Positions 55,544-64,000 of a stretch of DNA of 64,000 bases are shown piece by piece (positions within the stretch are counted from its first letter, which is position 1; every line of letters begins with the position of its first letter). A program made the position numbers and the translations under genes. Origin of the DNA: an uncultured Erythrobacter sp. (GTDB taxonomy: Bacteria; Pseudomonadota; Alphaproteobacteria; Sphingomonadales; Sphingomonadaceae); the NCBI RefSeq assembly GCF_947497915.1, contig NZ_CANMIJ010000001.1, forward strand, positions 845,501 to 909,500, read 5' to 3'. The notes under the pieces were generated by a model that worked only from the letters and a program-made list of their open reading frames with translations, searched no databases and had not been told where the DNA came from.

Positions 55544-58120
55544 ATGCAGCTTGTCATTGTTGAATCGCCGGCCAAGGCGAAGACTATCGAGAAATATCTG
55601 GGCAAGGACTTTAAAGTTCTCGCCAGTTACGGCCACGTCCGCGATCTGCCGCCGAAGGATGGCAGCGTGCGGCCTGACGATGATTTCGAAATGGATTGGG
55701 AACTGTACCGCGACAAGCAGAAGCGGTTCAAAGAGATCAGCGATGCGGCCAAAAATGCCGATCGTCTTGTCCTCGCCACCGACCCTGACCGCGAAGGCGA
55801 AGCGATCAGTTGGCATGTTCAAGAACTTTTGAGGAAGCGCAAAAACCTGCCTACCAAGGTCGACCGTGTCACATTTAACGCGATCACGAAATCCGCTGTG
55901 ACCGAAGCGATGAAGTCGCCGCGCGAGCTCGATCAACCTTTGATCGACGCCTATCTGGCGCGCCGTGCGCTGGATTACTTGTTCGGCTTTACGCTCTCTC
56001 CAGTGCTGTGGCGCAAATTGCCCGGTGCGAAATCGGCAGGACGTGTGCAATCCGTTGCGCTGCGTCTGATCGTTGATCGTGAGCGTGAGATCGAAGCGTT
56101 CAAGGCCGATGAATACTGGTCGGTTCTGGCCAAGCTCCAGCATGACGGCACAGAGTTCGACGCGCGGCTGGTGCGTTATAAAGGCGAAAAGCTCGAAAAA
56201 CTTTCGCTCGGCGGTGAGGGTGCCGCGATGGAGGCAAAGGCTGCCGTTGAAGGCGGGCGCTTCACCGTCGAGGGCATTGAGACAAAGCCGCTTAAGCGCA
56301 ATCCGTCTCCGCCATTCACCACATCGACCATGCAGCAAGAGGCCTCGCGTAAGCTCGGCTTTTCCGCGAGCCACACGATGCGTCTCGCGCAGTCGCTCTA
56401 TGAAGCAGGCGCGATCACTTACATGCGTACTGACGGAGTTCAGATGGATATGTCTGCCATTCTGGCAGCGCGCGATGCCATCGAAGAACGCTTTGCCGCT
56501 GAATACCGCCCTGAAAAACCGCGTTTCTACAGCACCAAAGCCAAGAACGCCCAGGAAGCGCACGAGGCGATCCGTCCAACCAATTTCAGCCGCGACAAAG
56601 TGGGCGCGGGCGACGAGGCGAAGCTGTATTCGCTGATCTTTAAACGCGCGATGGCGAGCCAAATGTCCGCCGCGCAGCTTGAGCGCACCACTGTCACACT
56701 GCGTGACGCAACGGGCAGTCATGAACTGCGCGCGACCGGACAGGTTGTGAAATTCCCGGGCTTCTTTGCGGTCTATCAGGAAGGTTTCGATGACAAGTCG
56801 GATGAGGATGAAGACGGCTTGCTTCCTGCGATGAAAGACGGCGATGTGCCGGCCAAAACTGCCGTCGAAGCAAATCAGCACTTTACCCAGCCGCCGCCGC
56901 GTTTCTCCGAAGCTTCGCTAGTCAAACGCCTCGAAGAACTCGGCATCGGCCGCCCTTCGACTTACGCGTCTACCATTCAGACCGTGCGAGACCGCGATTA
57001 TGTCCGCATGGAGAAAAACCGCTTCTTTGCAGAGGAAAGCGGACGTCTGCTCACGGCATTCCTCGAACGGTTCTTCCCAACCTATGTCGCCTATGAATTC
57101 ACCGCTGGTATGGAAGACGAACTCGACGTCGTTTCCGACGGGCGCGAAGATTACAAAACGTTGCTGTCGAAGTTCTGGAAAGACTTCAAACCCAAGACCG
57201 AAGAAGTCATGGAAAAACTCCCGAGCGAAGTCACTGAAGTGCTCGACGAATACCTCTCCGACTATCTCTTCCCAGAACGCGAAGACGGCAAAGACGCGCG
57301 TTTCTGCCCCCTTTGTGAGCAGGAAGGCCGCGAAGGTGGCAAGCTGAACCTTCGCGGTGGCCGTTTCGGCGCGTTTATCGCCTGCCAGAATTATCCAGAA
57401 TGCAAATACACCCGCCGCTTTGCCCAGCCGGGCGCAGACGGCGCGGACGCCGCGGAAGATGGATTGATGGGTGAACACCCAGAAACCGGCGCGGAGATTC
57501 ACCGCAAATCGGGCCGTTTCGGTCCGTATGTCGAAATGGAGGTGGACGATAAGAAGAAACGCGCTTCGATCCCCAAAGATCTCGACGATTTCGATCTGGA
57601 ATGGGCGATTAAGCTGCTCGATCTGCCGCGGATTGTCGGCGCGCACCCTGAAACGGGGAACGAGATTGAGGCCGCAATTGGCCGCTATGGCCCGTATCTG
57701 CGGCACGACGGAAAATACGCCAAACTCACCAGCACGCGCGACGTGTTTGACACTGGCATGAACGCCGCCGTGACGATGCTGGCCGAAGCGGCAAACCGCA
57801 AAGGCGGTTCACGCGGCAAAGCAGAACCTATCAAGACACTGGGTGAGCACCCGACCAGCGGCGGCGAGATCAAAGTGATGCCGGGTCGCTATGGCCCATA
57901 CGTCACCGACGGCAATGTCAACGCGACGATCCCGAAGGATGTGAAGCCTGAAGACATCGAAGCGGCGCAGGCGATTGAATTGATCGACGCCCGTGCAGCC
58001 AAAGGGCCTGCCAAGAAAAAGCGTAAGAAAGCCGCGCCGAAGAAAAAAGCCGCAGCGAAAAAGCCTGCTGCAAAGAAGAAGGCTCCGGCCAAGAAAAAGG
58101 CGCCCGCGAAGGACGCCTAA
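55544..58120 (+). CDS. topA: DNA topoisomerase I
   Basis: 858 residues, type IA. Toprim domain (VIVESPAKAKTIEKYLG, TDPDREGEAISWH), catalytic Tyr in AITYMRTDGVQ, a C-terminal zinc finger (CPLCEQ to CQNYPECKY), then several repeated topoisomerase C-terminal units (GEHPETG, GRFGPYVE, GRYGPYL) and a Lys/Ala/Pro-rich tail. It relaxes negative supercoils. The lysine-rich tail is common in this group. Confidence 0.97.
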   Translation: MQLVIVESPAKAKTIEKYLGKDFKVLASYGHVRDLPPKDGSVRPDDDFEMDWELYRDKQKRFKEISDAAKNADRLVLATDPDREGEAISWHVQELLRKRKNLPTKVDRVTFNAITKSAVTEAMKSPRELDQPLIDAYLARRALDYLFGFTLSPVLWRKLPGAKSAGRVQSVALRLIVDREREIEAFKADEYWSVLAKLQHDGTEFDARLVRYKGEKLEKLSLGGEGAAMEAKAAVEGGRFTVEGIETKPLKRNPSPPFTTSTMQQEASRKLGFSASHTMRLAQSLYEAGAITYMRTDGVQMDMSAILAARDAIEERFAAEYRPEKPRFYSTKAKNAQEAHEAIRPTNFSRDKVGAGDEAKLYSLIFKRAMASQMSAAQLERTTVTLRDATGSHELRATGQVVKFPGFFAVYQEGFDDKSDEDEDGLLPAMKDGDVPAKTAVEANQHFTQPPPRFSEASLVKRLEELGIGRPSTYASTIQTVRDRDYVRMEKNRFFAEESGRLLTAFLERFFPTYVAYEFTAGMEDELDVVSDGREDYKTLLSKFWKDFKPKTEEVMEKLPSEVTEVLDEYLSDYLFPEREDGKDARFCPLCEQEGREGGKLNLRGGRFGAFIACQNYPECKYTRRFAQPGADGADAAEDGLMGEHPETGAEIHRKSGRFGPYVEMEVDDKKKRASIPKDLDDFDLEWAIKLLDLPRIVGAHPETGNEIEAAIGRYGPYLRHDGKYAKLTSTRDVFDTGMNAAVTMLAEAANRKGGSRGKAEPIKTLGEHPTSGGEIKVMPGRYGPYVTDGNVNATIPKDVKPEDIEAAQAIELIDARAAKGPAKKKRKKAAPKKKAAAKKPAAKKKAPAKKKAPAKDA

Positions 58121-58231
58121 CTCGAATAAAACAATGTTGAGGGCGCCGCTTGTGAAAAATTCGCGGGCGGCGCTCATAAATCATTTAGTATTACTCCCTA
58201 TCACGTACCTCAGTATCGAGGACCAAGACAC

Positions 58232-58528
58232 GTGATTGAGATCGAAGTACAAAACGAGACCCACCAAAATCAGGAGCGCATCCGCTTTGCGGCTGTTCCG
58301 CGGATCGGAGAGGGCCTGCGCCTGCGCGAGCCGGACGGCATTTGGGCGAGTTATGATGTGCTCGATGTCTGGTATCAAAAGGCCGAATATGGCGACATCT
58401 GGATGCCGTATCTGCACATCCGTATGACACCGGGCGAAGGCGACACCGAAAGCGATGGTGCGCATCAACTGCACGGTGAGCAAGAATTCGCGGTTCTCGG
58501 CGGGGAGCACGAACCATTCAAAATCTGA
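58232..58528 (+). CDS. Small conserved-looking protein of unknown function
   Basis: 98 residues, GTG start at 58232. Soluble, acidic; IWASYDVLDVWYQKAEYGDIWMPYLHIRM is rich in aromatic residues. No family recognised. It lies between topA and a response regulator, on the same strand. Confidence 0.6.
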   Translation: MIEIEVQNETHQNQERIRFAAVPRIGEGLRLREPDGIWASYDVLDVWYQKAEYGDIWMPYLHIRMTPGEGDTESDGAHQLHGEQEFAVLGGEHEPFKI

Positions 58529-58566
58529 TCAAACGCAACACCGGCCCCAATCGCAACAAACACGCG

Positions 58567-59127
58567 ATGGACGGCAAGACGCTAGCAGAACGCCTGACGC
58601 AGGCGCGTGAAGACGCGCAGCCTGTCGATGCCCCTGCAGATGTTCAGGACGCTATCGATGCAGCGCATTCCGGGCCGGACGCCTCTGGCACTGACGCGAT
58701 CGTTCAAGCAGCCAAAGCGATGCGCGGCCGCTTTGATGGAATCGATGCGCCAGCGGAAACCGCAAAAGTCTGTCTGATTGTTGATGACAGCCGCGTGATC
58801 CGCAAAGTCTCGTCAAAAATCGCCAAGAGCTTGGGATACGTCCCGGTTGAAGCGGAAAATGGCGAAGAGGCATTGGCTCGCTGTAAAAAGGCGATGCCCG
58901 CCGTTGTCCTGACCGACTGGAACATGCCGGAGATGGACGGGATCGAATTCGTGTCCAAACTGCGCGCAATTCCGACACCAAAAGAGCCAATTGTGATGTT
59001 TTGCACCTCCAACGGAGAGGCAAAAGACATCCACGAAGGCATCGGAGCAGGCGCGGATGACTACATCGTCAAACCGTTCGACGAAGCGGCGCTGAAAGCG
59101 AAACTGGCAAAGTTCAAGCGGGATTAG
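58567..59127 (+). CDS. CheY-like response regulator with an N-terminal extension
   Basis: 186 residues. The receiver occupies about 66-186 (CLIVDDSRVIRKV, VLTDWNMPEMDG, Thr/Ser in MFCTSNGEA, Lys in IVKPFDE). The first 65 residues are low-complexity and acidic (AREDAQPVDAPADVQDAID) and resemble no domain. No output domain. An internal Met (MRGRFDG) could be the start of a shorter form. Confidence 0.85.
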   Translation: MDGKTLAERLTQAREDAQPVDAPADVQDAIDAAHSGPDASGTDAIVQAAKAMRGRFDGIDAPAETAKVCLIVDDSRVIRKVSSKIAKSLGYVPVEAENGEEALARCKKAMPAVVLTDWNMPEMDGIEFVSKLRAIPTPKEPIVMFCTSNGEAKDIHEGIGAGADDYIVKPFDEAALKAKLAKFKRD

Positions 59128-59174
59128 GCGACATAAACCTCGCCAAATGAGCGCCGGAGCTATAGTCGGCGCTT

Positions 59175-59357
59175 ATGGGCAAGGAACGCTTCGAACGACA
59201 CAAACAGCCGTGGAATGCGGAAGAAGCCGCGCAGCTGCGCCTGCTCGCTTCCAAAGGACAAGGCCTCAAACAGATCGCCAAAGCGCTAAACCGCAGCGAG
59301 GAATCGACCAAAACCTTCGCGCGTCAGCAGAAGATCAAAGTTGCGAAGAAGCGTTAG
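59175..59357 (+). CDS. Small Myb/SANT-like helix-turn-helix protein
   Basis: 60 residues, basic. WNAEEAAQLRLLASKGQGLKQIAKALNRSEES has the spacing of a single SANT/homeodomain-like DNA-binding unit, as in GcrA-type N-termini. ATGGGCAAGG start. It may bind DNA as an oligomer. Convergent with era. Confidence 0.6.
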   Translation: MGKERFERHKQPWNAEEAAQLRLLASKGQGLKQIAKALNRSEESTKTFARQQKIKVAKKR

Positions 59358-59388
59358 AATTTGCGGGCCTGTGAAGCACGCGCGCTCA

Positions 59389-60309
59389 TCACTTCACCCA
59401 GTCGAGCCCCATTTCCTCGAACACTTCTTTGTCCTCGGACCAGCCTTCGCTGACTTTGACGTGCAGGAAGAGGTGGACTTTTACCCCTAGAATTTCCGCC
59501 AATTCTGCGCGGGCGGCCTCACCGATGGCTTTAATGCGTTGGCCGCCTTTGCCCAGTATAATGGGTTTCTGGCTGTCGCGGGCGATCACGATTTGCTGGC
59601 GCACTTCGATGCTGCCGTCGGGCCGCGCGGTATAGCTTTCCGGGCGCACTGCTGCGTCATAGGGGAGTTCGTCGTGCAATTGCTGATAAAGCTGCTCGCG
59701 GGTAACCTCGGCGGCGAGCAGGCGCTCCGATGCGTCGGAGACCTGATCTTCGGGATACATCCACGGCCCGTCAGGCATCGCCTTTGCCAGCGCTCCTTTC
59801 ATTTCATCAACGCCGTCGCCGCTTAGCGCGGAGATGAAGAATATCTCGTCAAATGCGATGCGTTCGGACAGCTCCTGCGCGAGCGCAAGCAGCGGCTCTT
59901 TCTTCGCCTTGTCGACTTTGTTGAGGACGAGGATCTTCTTCTCAGGGCGTTTTTCGAGCGCCTCGATCAGAGGGATCAGTTCGTGGCGGCGTTGTTTGAT
60001 TGGGTCGACGATCAACAGGATTGCATCCGCACTCTCGGCGCCTTCCCATGCCGCGCTCACCATGGCGCGATCAAGGCGGCGTTTGGGCGCGAAAATGCCT
60101 GGCGTATCGACGAGGATCATCTGCACAGTGCCATAAAGCGCAATGCCGAGCATCCGGGCGCGCGTAGTCTGCGCTTTGGCGCTTGTAATGGCGACCTTTT
60201 GGCCAACCAGATTGTTCACCAAAGTCGATTTGCCCGCATTCGGCGCGCCAATCACGGCAACGACGCCGCACTGGGTGGTGCCGGATTGCGTAGGCGTTTG
60301 TGTGTTCAC
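59389..60309 (-). CDS. era: GTPase Era
   Basis: 306 residues, GTG start at 60309 overlapping the rnc stop by four bases. G1 IGAPNAGKSTLVN, G3 VDTPGIF, G4 LNKVDKA, then a C-terminal KH domain (ILGKGGQRIKAIGEAARAEL). It binds 16S rRNA during 30S assembly. Last of lepB-rnc-era. Confidence 0.97.
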   Translation of the reverse strand: MNTQTPTQSGTTQCGVVAVIGAPNAGKSTLVNNLVGQKVAITSAKAQTTRARMLGIALYGTVQMILVDTPGIFAPKRRLDRAMVSAAWEGAESADAILLIVDPIKQRRHELIPLIEALEKRPEKKILVLNKVDKAKKEPLLALAQELSERIAFDEIFFISALSGDGVDEMKGALAKAMPDGPWMYPEDQVSDASERLLAAEVTREQLYQQLHDELPYDAAVRPESYTARPDGSIEVRQQIVIARDSQKPIILGKGGQRIKAIGEAARAELAEILGVKVHLFLHVKVSEGWSEDKEVFEEMGLDWVK

Positions 60310-60995
60310 CCGTATTCCTCCAAAAATGCTTGAGCAGCGCGCTTTTCAGCTTCGCTTTTGCTTGATGCTGTTCCCTCGGCCTCGCCGACATTGTGTATGC
60401 TTACACGGACAGTGAAAGAGGCTGCGTGATCTGGGCCGCTGCGATCAACCACGTCGTAATTTGGCATGGCGCGGCGATTGCCCGCAGCCCATTCTTGTAG
60501 TGCGCTTTTGGGATGTTTCGCCTTGCCGGAATCGCCCGATAGCTCGCTATCCCAAAGGCGGTAAATCATGTCGCGGGTTACGTCATATCCATGTTCGATA
60601 AAGCTCGCGCCGATCAATGCTTCGACCACGTCACCGAGGATATTGTCGCTATCCGCGCCGCCATCTTCGCGGGCCTGTTTGCCCAGACGGATATGGTCGG
60701 GCAGGTCGATATCGCGGGCAATGCGCGCGCAGGTTGCGCCGCTGACAAGGGCATTTAGGCGCTGCGAAAGGCGGCCCTCGGGCGCGTCGCCTGCGCTGTA
60801 AAGCCACGCGGCGACGGACAGGCCAAGCACGCGATCGCCAAGGAATTCAAGCCGTTGATAGTCGGCCTCGCTGACACCGCCAGCGCCGCCATTAAAGCTG
60901 CCATGGGTAAGCGCCTCTAGCCAAGGCGCCTCTGTCTTGACCGCGAAGCCAGTCGCTTCGAGCCATTCGCGGGTCTCGGGAAAGAGTTGGGTCAT
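60306..60995 (-). CDS. rnc: Ribonuclease III
   Basis: 229 residues from the ATG at 60995 (MTQLFPETREWLE); an in-frame ATG at 61019 lies inside lepB. Catalytic motifs YQRLEFLGDRVLGL and NILGDVVEALIGA; C-terminal dsRNA-binding domain (PKSALQEWAAGNRR). It cleaves double-stranded rRNA precursors and mRNA. Confidence 0.96.
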   Translation of the reverse strand: MTQLFPETREWLEATGFAVKTEAPWLEALTHGSFNGGAGGVSEADYQRLEFLGDRVLGLSVAAWLYSAGDAPEGRLSQRLNALVSGATCARIARDIDLPDHIRLGKQAREDGGADSDNILGDVVEALIGASFIEHGYDVTRDMIYRLWDSELSGDSGKAKHPKSALQEWAAGNRRAMPNYDVVDRSGPDHAASFTVRVSIHNVGEAEGTASSKSEAEKRAAQAFLEEYG

Positions 60996-61008
60996 GCGAG
61001 TTGAACGA

Positions 61009-61839
61009 TCAAAACACACTTCCGATCCGATTCCAGCGCGCAGAGGAGAACCAGGTCCATGGTTTCACCCATTCTGCGCTGCCATCGGTGGACCACATAA
61101 TCACGCTTGCCTGCCCGACCAGATTTTCCTGCGGCACAATACCCACGGCATCGCCTGCGGCAGCTTCGAACCGGCTGTCGCGCGAGTTATCGCGGTTGTC
61201 GCCCATCACGAACATGTGGCCTTCGGGAATGGTTGCGGCCTTAAAATCGTCGCCTTGGGTCAGGCCGAAATCGAGCACTTCATAGCTGCGCCCACCGGGC
61301 AGGGTTTCTTTGAAGCGGCGATATCGGCAAATTTGCGTTCCATCCTCTGCGGTTTCCTCTTCTGCGCCCCACGAACACTGAGTGTTCACCGACACGGGAA
61401 TGTCGAAATCGGAAATCTGCTCGCGGGGGACAAATTTGCCATTGAGCACTAGCTGACCGCCAAGGACTGCTATCGTATCGCCGGGCAGTGCGATGACGCG
61501 TTTGATGTAATCGGTGTTGTCGATCGGGTGTTTGAAGATCACCACATCGCCGCGCTCCGGTTCGCTGGCGAGGATGCGCCCCTTTGGCAGACCCAGATCA
61601 AATGGCAGTGAATTGCCTGAAAAACCGTAGGACCACTTCGCCGCGAGCAAATAGTCGCCGTTCATCAGGCGCGGTAACATGCTCTCGCTGGGGATCGAGT
61701 AGGGCGAGAATACGCAGATCCTGAAGATCAGCACAAATGCGACCAGTTTCAGGACAAATTTCGCGAAGCTCCACCAGCTTTCGCCGCCGGTTTCGCTTTC
61801 TTCGATGTCTACAGCTTCAGTTTGTGTCTTAACATTCAT
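61009..61839 (-). CDS. lepB: Signal peptidase I
   Basis: 276 residues from the ATG at 61839. One membrane helix (about 26-46), catalytic Ser in SIPSESMLPRL, catalytic Lys in DYIKRVIALPGD, and the final GDNRDNSRDSR box. It removes signal peptides at the inner membrane. It ends 13 bases before the rnc start. Confidence 0.96.
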   Translation of the reverse strand: MNVKTQTEAVDIEESETGGESWWSFAKFVLKLVAFVLIFRICVFSPYSIPSESMLPRLMNGDYLLAAKWSYGFSGNSLPFDLGLPKGRILASEPERGDVVIFKHPIDNTDYIKRVIALPGDTIAVLGGQLVLNGKFVPREQISDFDIPVSVNTQCSWGAEEETAEDGTQICRYRRFKETLPGGRSYEVLDFGLTQGDDFKAATIPEGHMFVMGDNRDNSRDSRFEAAAGDAVGIVPQENLVGQASVIMWSTDGSAEWVKPWTWFSSARWNRIGSVF

Positions 61840-61888
61840 CGCCGCTCCCCTTACTCGCAGCGGCACAACGCGCAAAGGGGTTTGACAC

Positions 61889-63436
61889 ATGTCCGCATCT
61901 GAAACGTCCGCAGCTTGGTCTAACTTGGAAGCTATCGAGCACTCAACGCTGGCCGATCTCTTTGCGAATGATCCCGACCGCGTGAGCAAATTGAGCCAGC
62001 GGATCGAGTTCGATATTCCGGAGCATGGCCCAAACGGTGTCCTTCTCGACTGGTCGAAAACGCACCTTAGCGATGATTTTTTGGAGGCGTTTGAGGCTTT
62101 GGCCGAGGCCGCCGGCTTTGACGCTACGCGCTCGGCTTTATTTGGCGGCGGTATCGTCAACCCGACAGAGGGCCGCCCGGCGACCCACGGCGCAATGCGC
62201 GGCAGCGGCACAGAGGCCGATGTCGAGGAGGCGATGGCTCTGCTCGCACGCATGGGCATGCTGGTCGAGGCGATTCATCAGGGCGCGCTGGGTGAGATAA
62301 AGCACCTGATCCATATCGGCATTGGTGGCTCTGCGCTCGGCCCCGATTTGGCCGTGGATGCGCTGACACGCGATCTCCAATTGGTAGATGTCCATGTCGT
62401 TTCGAACATTGACGGGCTGGCTCTGGAGCAAGCCTTTGCGGCGTGTGATCCGGCGACGACCATGATCGCGGTTGCGTCCAAGACTTTTACCACCACCGAA
62501 ACGATGACGAACGCGGCAAGTGCGCTAAAATGGTTGTCTGACAATGATGTGTCTGACCCCAGCGGGCGCGTGGTTGCGCTCACCGCCAATCCTGAAAAGG
62601 CGGTCGAATGGGGCGTGGACGAAACGCGCATCCTGCCATTCCCCGAAAGCGTAGGAGGGCGGTACTCGCTTTGGTCGAGCATCGGTTTCCCGGTCGCGAT
62701 AGCCGTGGGAATGGATGATTTCCGCGCGATGCTCGCCGGCGCGCAGGCCATCGATACGCATTTTCGAGAGGCCGAGGGCAGAACGAACGGCCCGCTGCTC
62801 GCTGCTTTCGCCGATCAATATTACACCCGCCTTCGCGGTTGTCAGACACGCGCAGTCTTTGCTTATGACGAGCGTCTGGCGCTGCTGCCCGACTATCTCC
62901 AGCAGCTTGAAATGGAGTCAAATGGCAAAAGCGTAACGGCAAGCGGTGAGCCAGTAAGCGGGTCAACCGCACCGATCACTTGGGGCGGCGTGGGCACAGA
63001 TGCGCAGCACGCCGTGTTCCAATTATTGCATCAGGGCACGCAGCTTGTGCCCGTGGATTTCATCGCCAGCATCGCGCCCGGAGACGAGCTTGATCCCGCG
63101 CATCACAAGGCGCTGTTGATGAATTGCCTTGCGCAGGGCGCAGCCTTGATGGCGGGCGGCAATATGGCAGCCGACGGGAAAGACCCTGCGAGGAATTTCT
63201 CCGGCGATCGGCCCAGCGCGATGTTCCTCGTAGATGATCTCGATGCGGGCATGTTCGGCGCGCTGATCGCGTTTCATGAACACCGGACTTTCGCCAATGC
63301 CGTTCTCATGGGTATCAACCCGTTTGACCAATTCGGGGTAGAACTGGGCAAGAAGATGGCAAAGGACATGGAAGGCGGCGAGGGCGCGTTTGACCCCTCG
63401 ACCGAAGCGCTAATGAAAGCGGCTGGATTGTCCTAA
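61889..63436 (+). CDS. pgi: Glucose-6-phosphate isomerase
   Basis: 515 residues. HIGIGGSALGPDLAVDAL, VASKTFTTTETMTNA, VGGRYSLWSSIG and the C-terminal lysine region are typical; it interconverts glucose- and fructose-6-phosphate. Divergent from lepB with 49 bases between starts, so the promoters nearly touch. Confidence 0.96.
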   Translation: MSASETSAAWSNLEAIEHSTLADLFANDPDRVSKLSQRIEFDIPEHGPNGVLLDWSKTHLSDDFLEAFEALAEAAGFDATRSALFGGGIVNPTEGRPATHGAMRGSGTEADVEEAMALLARMGMLVEAIHQGALGEIKHLIHIGIGGSALGPDLAVDALTRDLQLVDVHVVSNIDGLALEQAFAACDPATTMIAVASKTFTTTETMTNAASALKWLSDNDVSDPSGRVVALTANPEKAVEWGVDETRILPFPESVGGRYSLWSSIGFPVAIAVGMDDFRAMLAGAQAIDTHFREAEGRTNGPLLAAFADQYYTRLRGCQTRAVFAYDERLALLPDYLQQLEMESNGKSVTASGEPVSGSTAPITWGGVGTDAQHAVFQLLHQGTQLVPVDFIASIAPGDELDPAHHKALLMNCLAQGAALMAGGNMAADGKDPARNFSGDRPSAMFLVDDLDAGMFGALIAFHEHRTFANAVLMGINPFDQFGVELGKKMAKDMEGGEGAFDPSTEALMKAAGLS

Positions 63437-63709
63437 TTCAGGTCACGGTCACAATGATCGGACTACAACGCAAATCAACGGAAGCCTGCCGCCCATCAAA
63501 GCGGCCGATTCTCTACACCAGTGGTTTGATTATGTTGCCGCGGTAGAGAAATAAATCTCAGTTGAGTAATTTTCGTTCGCGATCTTGCGTGAATAGAGCC
63601 GTATGATGCGTTGCAGCATTGTTTGCGGGATATAATTGCACTGTGATCCGTATTGCGTATGTTGCGCACCGGCCTTTTCGGTCGTTTTCAACTCTTTGGA
63701 GCTCAATCT

Positions 63710-64000
63710 ATGGTTCGCGTGTTTTCGCAGTCTGTTGCTGGTGCCGCTTTGGTTCTTTCCACCACGGTAATGGCTGGGCAAAGCGAAGCAGAGCCGCAAA
63801 CCGTCGATGCCCCGGCCGAGCCAGAAGCGACAACAGCCATGGCTAAGGCCGAAGTCTTGAAAGACACCCCGAACGGTGAAACCGTCGTTCGCAGCCGCAC
63901 CGTCGCGATTTCCGACATGAAGCCGGTGAAGCTTGTCGAATTTGACGGCGAATTTGAAGTTCTCAAAACATCGCGCCGCCTGCGCGTTTGGCGTTCTCAC
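63710..64000 (+). CDS. Exported protein, cut by the window end
   Basis: 97 codons visible from the ATG at 63710. Residues 1-22 form a signal peptide (MVRVFSQSVAGAALVLSTTVMA), then an Ala/Glu/Pro-rich linker and KAEVLKDTPNGETVVRSRT. GGAGC lies before the start. No family recognised in the part present. The 273 bases before it hold no other gene I can support. Confidence 0.6.
   Translation, partial: MVRVFSQSVAGAALVLSTTVMAGQSEAEPQTVDAPAEPEATTAMAKAEVLKDTPNGETVVRSRTVAISDMKPVKLVEFDGEFEVLKTSRRLRVWRSH

Noticed and set aside
55340..56881. Long minus-strand open frame of 513 codons over topA
   Set aside because: Antisense to clear topA motifs; rich in Arg and His as expected of a shadow frame.
56918..57706. 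Minus-strand open frame of 262 codons over the topA 3' half
   Set aside because: Antisense shadow without family match.
1..64000. CRISPR array or rRNA operon
   Set aside because: No regularly spaced repeats and no rRNA-like sequence seen.

Overview
The window looks like chromosome from an alphaproteobacterium of the order Sphingomonadales, most likely an Erythrobacter/Altererythrobacter-like member of the Erythrobacteraceae. This is inferred from a 5-aminolevulinate synthase (ALAS-type haem synthesis), the lepB-rnc-era order, a carboxynorspermidine-type polyamine route, LemA beside DUF3137, moderately high GC, and protein sequences that read like that group. No 16S rRNA gene is present to confirm it.

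Layout. 1-9.1 kb is core: the end of rnd, aspS, a PA2169-type stress protein, two exported proteins of unknown function, then acpP-fabF-mltG and a 2H phosphoesterase. An elongator tRNA-Met gene follows at 9213-9289. Its last 49 bases are repeated exactly at 25136-25184, so the intervening 15.9 kb is very probably a genomic island integrated at the tRNA 3' end. From 25.2 kb onward the window returns to housekeeping: acyl-CoA dehydrogenase, purine salvage (phosphoribosyltransferase plus a probable adenine deaminase), a class IV aminotransferase, the trehalose set otsB-GH15-otsA, trxB, two MAPEG proteins, a threonine dehydratase-like enzyme, polyamine genes (carboxynorspermidine dehydrogenase and decarboxylase, ornithine decarboxylase), an OmpA-like protein, nitroreductase, a TauD-like dioxygenase, hemA, murI, plsY-dprA, three tandem paralogous membrane proteins, topA, era-rnc-lepB and pgi.

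The island is the centre of interest. It carries a Wzx/Wzy-type exopolysaccharide set: a fused WecG-like glycosyltransferase/initiating sugar transferase, a flippase, two GT2 and one GT4 glycosyltransferases, a polymerase-like protein, a chain-length (co-polymerase) protein without a kinase domain, and a Wza-like export lipoprotein. It also carries its own control genes. Two overlapping genes encode a split histidine kinase pair: one protein has the ATPase but only a receiver-like remnant, the other has dimerisation/His, receiver and HPt domains but no ATPase. At the other end an H-NOX haem nitric-oxide sensor overlaps by one base an NtrC-type sigma-54 activator. Both divergent intergenic regions of the EPS set hold a pair of outward-facing sigma-54 -24/-12 promoters, and between them repeated dyads of the form TTTTGC-N5-GCAAAA spaced about two helical turns apart.

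The simplest reading is a self-contained, mobile, NO-responsive exopolysaccharide regulon: H-NOX modulates the split kinase, the phosphate passes through the HPt to the sigma-54 activator, and the activator switches on all four promoters, including its own. The genes, repeats and promoters are visible in the sequence. The signalling order is inference.
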